A stretch of 10,585 nucleotides of DNA, from assembly GCA_002327525.1 (NCBI GenBank), contig DCWG01000045.1:47899-58483 (forward strand), given 5' to 3'. The notes beneath the pieces were generated by a model, which made no database searches, was not told the origin of the DNA, and was given only the letters and a program-made list of their open reading frames with translations. Position numbers and translations under genes: made by a program. Position 1 is the stretch's first letter; each line of letters starts with the position of its first letter. Origin of the DNA: Gammaproteobacteria bacterium UBA2168. GTDB taxonomy: Bacteria; Pseudomonadota; Gammaproteobacteria; Pseudomonadales; Azotimanducaceae. This document shows positions 6,463-10,585 of the stretch, piece by piece.

Positions 6463-7239
6463 ATGGGAACGCTCACGGACAAGGTCGCCCTCATCACGGG
6501 TGCGGCGAGTGGTATAGGCCGCAGTAGCGCGCTGCGCATGGCGGAGAACGGCGCTGCGATCATGTGTGCGGACCTCGATGGCGAGGGTGCTGCGCAGACC
6601 GCCGCCATGGTTCAGCAGGAGGGTGGCCGCGCTGCCTCGATGGATCTGGATGTGACGGAGGAAGCGGCCATTGTCGAAGCCCTGCAGAGCACGGCCAGCG
6701 AGTTCGGTGGGTTGCAGGTGCTGTTCAACAACGCCGGTATCGGAGCTGTGGAGCTGACCTGGGATCAGGTTATCAGCGTAAACCTCACCGGCGTCGCGCA
6801 CGGCCTGTTTCACGGCGCGCCGTTCATCGCGCAGCAGGGTGGGGGAAGCATCATCAATACCTCGTCTATTGCGGGCCTGGTGGGATTGGTGGGAGTGCCG
6901 CCCGCGGACGACGACGAAGCGCCGGAGCTGCAACCGGGTGCTGGTGCGTACGTTGCCTCGAAACACGGTGTGGCGGGACTCACCAAACAATACGCCATCG
7001 CATTCGGCGCGCTGGGCGTACGCGTCAACGCCATCTCGCCGGGTTACATCGAAACGCCCATGACGGCGGAAATGCGAGAGACGACGGAGGGGGAGGCTTT
7101 TCTCATCTCGCTGCATCCGATGGGCCGTCTCGGTCAACCGGAGGAGATTGCGTCCGTGGCTGCGTTTCTCGCCAGCGACGATGCGAGCTTCGTGAACGGT
7201 ATCGTAATGCCGGTCGACGGCGGCTATACGGCCCGTTGA
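6463..7239 (+). CDS. Classical SDR oxidoreductase
   Basis: A 258-residue NAD(P)-dependent short-chain dehydrogenase/reductase. Cofactor loop TGAASGIG (12-19), Asp37 after the second strand (favouring NAD over NADP), NNAG at 89-92, Asn107, catalytic Ser (INTSS, 131-135), Tyr163 and Lys167 in YVASK, then SPGYIETPM and the C-terminal GGY. All four catalytic residues are present. Between the catalytic Ser and Tyr there are about 29 residues instead of the usual ~13: an acidic, proline-bearing insertion (PPADDDEAPELQPG, 146-159) next to the substrate pocket. AAGGAG lies 5 bases before the ATG, 31 bases after larC, so it is probably in the same operon. It likely oxidises an alcohol or reduces a ketone; substrate unknown. 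Confidence 0.9.
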   Translation: MGTLTDKVALITGAASGIGRSSALRMAENGAAIMCADLDGEGAAQTAAMVQQEGGRAASMDLDVTEEAAIVEALQSTASEFGGLQVLFNNAGIGAVELTWDQVISVNLTGVAHGLFHGAPFIAQQGGGSIINTSSIAGLVGLVGVPPADDDEAPELQPGAGAYVASKHGVAGLTKQYAIAFGALGVRVNAISPGYIETPMTAEMRETTEGEAFLISLHPMGRLGQPEEIASVAAFLASDDASFVNGIVMPVDGGYTAR

Positions 7240-7249
7240 GCATTTTCAG

Positions 7250-7741
7250 GTGACATCACTGACCGGGCTCGGGACGAGTGTCGGGGAGCATCTGAAGGCC
7301 AGCGGTGAGACGCTGGCGGTGACCGAGTCCTCGACGGGTGGTCTGGTCTCCGCCTCTTTGCTGGCGGTTCCGGGAGCATCCGCTTATTTCAAAGGCGGAT
7401 CGGTCGTCTACACGCTGGCCTCCAGAAAGGCGCTGCTCGGCATCACCGGGGACCATGTGCAAGGGCTCGAGCCGCTGACGGAAGCGATGGTGCAGCGGTT
7501 CGCCGAGGTTGCCCGCGCCCAGCTGGATACCACATGGGGTATCGCCGAACTGGGAGTTGCGGGGCCCGCCGGCGCGAGGTATGGCCACCCACCCGGGATC
7601 AGTGTGATTGCGGTGGACGGTCCCTATCGGGCATCGGTGACCATCGAGACCGGGAGTAGCGACCGGGAATCGAATATGTGGCACTTCACCCGGGCTGCGC
7701 TCCAACTCCTGGAGAAGGTGCTGGTCACCTCGCCGCGCTAG
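7250..7741 (+). CDS. CinA C-terminal/PncC-type amidohydrolase
   Basis: A 163-residue stand-alone CinA C-terminal domain, the size of PncC, which deamidates nicotinamide mononucleotide to nicotinate mononucleotide and ammonia in NAD salvage. Seen: TESSTGGLVSASLLAVPGAS (25-44), where the family usually has ESCTGG (here Cys is Ser), FKGGSVVYT at 47-55, RKALLGI at 59-65 and GVAGPAG at 102-108 (family GIAGPGG). The fold assignment is firm. Whether it is active on NMN is less sure because of the C-to-S change and a divergent second half. The start is the GTG at 7250, 10 bases after the SDR stop, with only a weak AGG before it, suggesting coupling to that gene. No N-terminal CinA domain is present. 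It is the last gene of the plus-strand operon. Confidence 0.75.
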   Translation: MTSLTGLGTSVGEHLKASGETLAVTESSTGGLVSASLLAVPGASAYFKGGSVVYTLASRKALLGITGDHVQGLEPLTEAMVQRFAEVARAQLDTTWGIAELGVAGPAGARYGHPPGISVIAVDGPYRASVTIETGSSDRESNMWHFTRAALQLLEKVLVTSPR

Positions 7742-7897
7742 AAGTGTTTCCGTTTTCGCGGTGTGGTAACCGGAGCACGAAACCAGGGGGGTCGCCGGAT
7801 GCGGGGAATGGATGTTGCTTGATCCGAGATGGCACTATCATATTCGCGACCGTGCACTGAGAGGTGACGGAATAGGTGATTATTTCCAGTACGAATT
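7742..7897. other. Non-coding gap between convergent operons
   Basis: Nothing codes convincingly here on either strand. No stem-loop with a T-run was found to end either operon. A weak plus-strand promoter-like pair (TTGCTT near 7815 with CATATT downstream) leads into no gene. The stretch continues into the decayed gene to its right. Confidence 0.5.
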
Positions 7898-8258
7898 CTA
7901 GCGGGACGACAGTCCTGAGATGATGACGCCTTGCACTGGTATGTTGCATCCAGGCCAGGGTCCTTCATCGGGAGTACCGTAGTCGGGTTCGGGCTTCGTG
8001 TCGTCGATGAGCGTCCGGCCGGCAGATCTCGCAGCATGTCGAGGTAACGATGCCGGCCGCCGAGTACGGAGTGGATGATGTCGGTGTCGCTGCGCGGACC
8101 CTCGAAGTGGACGACGTCGGTAAACAACAGCACGCACCCGCCGGTATCCGCCGTCAGTTGCCAGCGCATCGAGCCGCATTCCATGTTTCGTCTGCATCCT
8201 GAGGTTGGTGTCCTTCGAAGCGGACCTGTTTGCGGCCATCGGGTAGGGTGATGGCCAT
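7898..8258 (-). pseudogene. Remnant of an SRPBCC/AHSA1-like gene, three frames
   Basis: Protein-like segments follow one another in all three minus-strand frames. From ATG 8258: MAITLPDGRKQVRFEG, stopping at 8154. From about 8184: SMRWQLTADTGGCVLLFTDV, then GGRHRYLDMLRDLPAGR ending at 8011. From about 8014: TLIDDTKPEPDYG onward, to a stop at 7898. Joined, they follow the second half of SRPBCC/AHSA1 (START-like) proteins: a charged strand pair, the 'W-E-L-T ... G-T-x-L-x-x-T-H' strands, and the final helix 'GWHxxLDxLxxxLAG'. At least two frameshifts and a missing N-terminal half make it a pseudogene, unless the read contains errors. It starts 16 bases after the ligase stop, so it was probably the third gene of that operon. 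The family call is tentative. Confidence 0.45.
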
Positions 8259-8274
8259 ACAGCACTTGTTCGGC

Positions 8275-9840
8275 TCAGATACGCGAATCCTGATCTTTCC
8301 AATAACGATCTCGCAGCAGCCGCTTGTACAATTTGCCCGTCTCGTGACGTGGAAACTCGGTTTCGAAGTCGATCGAGCGCGGCGCCTTATAGCCGGCGAG
8401 ATGCGCGCGGCAGTGGGCGATGATGTCGTCTGCCAGAGCGGCCTGATCAGCCGCCCCGGCCGGCTTGGTCAGTAGCACGGCGGCTTTGACTTCTTCGCCG
8501 AACTCCTCGTTGGGGATGCCGAATACGGCGGCGTCCTGAATACGGGGGTGCCCGACGAGCACCGCCTCTATCTCAGCGGGATAGATGTTCACTCCACCTG
8601 AAATGATCATGTCGATCTTGCGATCGCTCAGGTACAGATAACCGTCCTCATCGAGGTAGCCGATGTCACCGAATGTGAAGGTGCCGCGCTCGAGGTGCAC
8701 CGAGGCGGTCTTCTCAGGTTCGTTGTGGTATTCGAAGTCGGATCCCATGAGATTTTTCACATAGATCTGCCCTGATTCGCCGGTGGCCACCGTATTGCCG
8801 TCATCGTCCCGGATGCTCACCTCGACGGTTGCTGAAGCCTTGCCTACGGTGCCCGGATGCGTCAACCAGTCTTCGGACGTGGCCGTGGTGACGATGGAAC
8901 CCTCGGTGGAGCCGTAGTACTCGGCGATCACGTTGCCCCACCAGTCGATCATCGATTGCTTTACTCGCGGGGGGCAGGGTGCGGCGCCGTGCCACACAAC
9001 CTGCAGGCTGCCACCATCGAATCCGGTGCGCGTCTGTTCATCGAGCTGCAACAACCGGTGGAACTGCGTTGGCACTAGGTGCACGTTGGTAACGCCGTGC
9101 TCGTCGATGTCTGCCAGGGCGATGGCAGGATCGAATCTCTGACGCATAACGACACGGCTGCCGGTCAGCAGTGGAAGGAAGGAGAAAGCCCACTGGGCAG
9201 AGTGGTAGATGGGGCCGCAGAGGTAGGTGGTTCCGCTCGCGGGTAGGGATAGCATGTCGGACAGGCCGCCGCCCACCAACTCCATGAGCGCGAGATCCCC
9301 ACCAGCGGCGAAGGTACTGGATCGTACCCCCTTGGGACGGCCCGTGGTGCCAGAGGTGTAGAACATCGGGCCGCCCAACAGCTGATTGTCCGGTGCGTGC
9401 GCACTGACGCTCGCGAGCTGCGCTTCGTAGTTGTCGAATCCGCGCGCATCGGAGCGAATGGCAACTGCGAATTCGAGCCCGGATGTCTCGCCGCGATCGA
9501 GTGCATCCACGGCGGTCGAAAGGTACGCTTCCTCCGCGAACAGTGCCCTGGCTCCCGAGTTGTCGATGACGTAGGCCAGTTCCTCTGCGCTGAAATGCCA
9601 GTTGACGGGCACGTACACCAACCCCGCGTGTGTGCAGGCCATCATGAGTTCGTAGTACTCGATGCAGTTACCGGCGTACACGGCGACGGCGTCCTGAGGC
9701 TGCAGTCCGCGCGCGCGCAGCATGTTGATCAGCTTGTTGGTGCGCTCATCGAGCTCCCCCCAGGTAGAAGTGCCGCGATCGTCGATGAGAGCGATACGCC
9801 GGTCGTCCAGCGCGGCCATGCGGCCGGGGAAGTGAGCCAT
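8275..9840 (-). CDS. Class I acyl-CoA synthetase/AMP-dependent ligase
   Basis: A 521-residue enzyme of the ANL (adenylate-forming) superfamily. It activates a carboxylic acid with ATP and joins it to CoA in the cytoplasm. Motifs in order: P-loop YTSGTTGRPKG (161-171), YHSAQW at 212-217, VPTQFHRLLQ near 256-265, HGAAPCP at 284-290, YYGSTEG (308-314), GDIGYLDEDGYLYLSDR (391-407), hinge and A8 core KIDMIISGGVNIYPAEIE (408-425), and catalytic Lys503 in ETGKLYKR. All expected motifs are intact. The ATG at 9840 has GGAGG 6 bases upstream. The same frame stays open to 10053, but that part overlaps the dioxygenase gene and is not protein-like. It follows the dioxygenase by 29 bases and was probably followed by the SRPBCC-like gene. 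The acid cannot be named from sequence: a fatty, aryl or cyclic acid is possible. Confidence 0.9.
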   Translation of the reverse strand: MAHFPGRMAALDDRRIALIDDRGTSTWGELDERTNKLINMLRARGLQPQDAVAVYAGNCIEYYELMMACTHAGLVYVPVNWHFSAEELAYVIDNSGARALFAEEAYLSTAVDALDRGETSGLEFAVAIRSDARGFDNYEAQLASVSAHAPDNQLLGGPMFYTSGTTGRPKGVRSSTFAAGGDLALMELVGGGLSDMLSLPASGTTYLCGPIYHSAQWAFSFLPLLTGSRVVMRQRFDPAIALADIDEHGVTNVHLVPTQFHRLLQLDEQTRTGFDGGSLQVVWHGAAPCPPRVKQSMIDWWGNVIAEYYGSTEGSIVTTATSEDWLTHPGTVGKASATVEVSIRDDDGNTVATGESGQIYVKNLMGSDFEYHNEPEKTASVHLERGTFTFGDIGYLDEDGYLYLSDRKIDMIISGGVNIYPAEIEAVLVGHPRIQDAAVFGIPNEEFGEEVKAAVLLTKPAGAADQAALADDIIAHCRAHLAGYKAPRSIDFETEFPRHETGKLYKRLLRDRYWKDQDSRI

Positions 9841-9869
9841 CAGAATCCTCCAGGAAGTGTGGGTATGAA

Positions 9870-10585
9870 CTACGCGAGCCGTTGACGCGACAGCCGCATG
9901 TCTGAGCGCGCTTGTGGAAGGCGGCCGTCGAAGAACGGCCGTTCGCCCTTGATCGTCACCCGGTGCCCTTTGCGCTCGCTGGGCCAATAATCCCAAAGAG
10001 CGAAATGCTGAGTGCAGCGGTTGTCCCACAGTGCGACCGTGTTGGGGCGCCACTGCAGGCGGACCTGAAACTCGGGACGCTGCTGGTGTGAATAGAGCAT
10101 GCCGAGCAAGGCGCTGCTCTCGGTAGGTTCGAGTTCGTTGATCCGGGTGGTGAAGCTCGGGTTGACGAAAAGAGCCTGCCGGCCCGATATGGGATGCGTT
10201 CGGATGACAGGATGCACCGAGCTCGGGTACTCACGACCCTCGTCGTTCACGCCTCGATCAGCGTAACGCCCACGATAGATGTGTTCGGAGGCGTGCGTTG
10301 CGGTTAGCGGCGCCAGAAATTCCTGCATTGTTCGAGAGAGCGTCTCGAGCGCGGCATACATGCTAGCAAACAGAGTATCGCCACCGCTTGGCGGCAGTTT
10401 GTGTAGTTGCAGCATAGTACCGAGCGGCGGTTGTTCGTCGCAGGAGACATCGCTGTGCCAGCCGTTGCCGTTGGCAATCTTCGAATCCGCGTGAGCGTGA
10501 ATGACGAATACCTCGGGATGACCTTCCATGCCGGGGGCGGCGGGATGGTAGTGCAGCGGACCGAAACGGCGGGCGAAGTCCATCT
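9870..10585 (-). CDS. TauD/TfdA-family Fe(II)/2-oxoglutarate dioxygenase, partial
   Basis: The last 237 or more residues of a 2-oxoglutarate-dependent dioxygenase; the first ~40-50 residues lie beyond the right edge. The ATG at 10583 is internal, since the FARRFGPL segment it opens normally follows an N-terminal strand region. Numbering from that ATG: iron ligands H43 and D45 in WHSDVS, T70 in GGDT, distal ligand H193 in CTQHFALWDYWP, and R204 and R208, the latter at the position that binds the 2-oxoglutarate carboxylate. The spacings H43 to T70 (27), H193 to R204 (11) and H193 to R208 (15) match those of E. coli TauD, so the active site is complete. The family removes sulfite from taurine, cleaves 2,4-D-type ethers or acts on alkyl sulfates; the substrate here is not evident. 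It heads an operon with the acyl-CoA ligase. Confidence 0.88.
   Translation of the reverse strand, partial: MDFARRFGPLHYHPAAPGMEGHPEVFVIHAHADSKIANGNGWHSDVSCDEQPPLGTMLQLHKLPPSGGDTLFASMYAALETLSRTMQEFLAPLTATHASEHIYRGRYADRGVNDEGREYPSSVHPVIRTHPISGRQALFVNPSFTTRINELEPTESSALLGMLYSHQQRPEFQVRLQWRPNTVALWDNRCTQHFALWDYWPSERKGHRVTIKGERPFFDGRLPQARSDMRLSRQRLA

Noticed and set aside
6418..7137. 239-codon minus-strand ORF opposite the SDR
   Set aside because: Antisense shadow of a well-supported gene; no family features.
9841..10053. 5' extension of the acyl-CoA ligase gene
   Set aside because: It overlaps the dioxygenase gene, reads as unlikely protein, and a strong GGAGG precedes the ATG at 9840.
1..10585. 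tRNA, rRNA, CRISPR, insertion sequence or phage genes
   Set aside because: Read for by eye; no cloverleaf, repeat-spacer array, transposase or integrase motif was seen.

Overview
The window is a gene-dense, GC-rich stretch of a bacterial chromosome. A gammaproteobacterium is the likeliest host: a site at about 1729-1748 matches the E. coli-type LexA box at 18 of 20 bases, and the gene mix (HpaB-like oxygenase, halohydrin dehalogenase-like protein, TauD/TfdA-like dioxygenase, acyl-CoA ligase, several dehydrogenases) fits a marine or environmental catabolic lifestyle. The host assignment is inference. No tRNA, rRNA, CRISPR array, transposase or phage gene was seen.

Layout. (1) 1-497, plus strand: the 3' end of a gene with a hotdog/MaoC-like fold, cut by the window edge. 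(2) 552-3919, minus strand: read from 3919 downward, a halohydrin dehalogenase-like SDR, an HpaB-family flavin oxygenase, then a perfect 13-bp dyad carrying the LexA-like box, a small basic protein whose ATG touches that box, and an exported alpha/beta hydrolase. (3) 3920-4154: a divergent promoter region. (4) 4155-7741, plus strand: a tightly packed operon of a Tat-exported aldo/keto reductase-like protein, LarC (nickel insertion into the nickel-pincer nucleotide), a classical SDR, and a small CinA/PncC-type amidohydrolase. (5) 7742-8258: a decayed interval with the remains of an SRPBCC/AHSA1-like gene broken over three frames. (6) 8275-10585, minus strand: a TauD/TfdA-family dioxygenase (5' end off the window) followed by a class I acyl-CoA/AMP ligase.

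How the parts may work together. Regions 2 and 6 read as catabolic modules: oxygenation (HpaB-like, TauD-like), attack on a carbon-halogen or epoxide bond (halohydrin dehalogenase) and CoA activation (ligase). Region 4 pairs a nickel-pincer cofactor maturation gene with two NAD(P)-type oxidoreductase folds and an enzyme type that makes nicotinate mononucleotide, the precursor of the NaAD from which that cofactor is built. The strongest observations are the full set of halohydrin dehalogenase signature residues in a protein that a routine search would label plain SDR, and the near-consensus SOS operator placed over the start of an unrecognised 70-residue protein.
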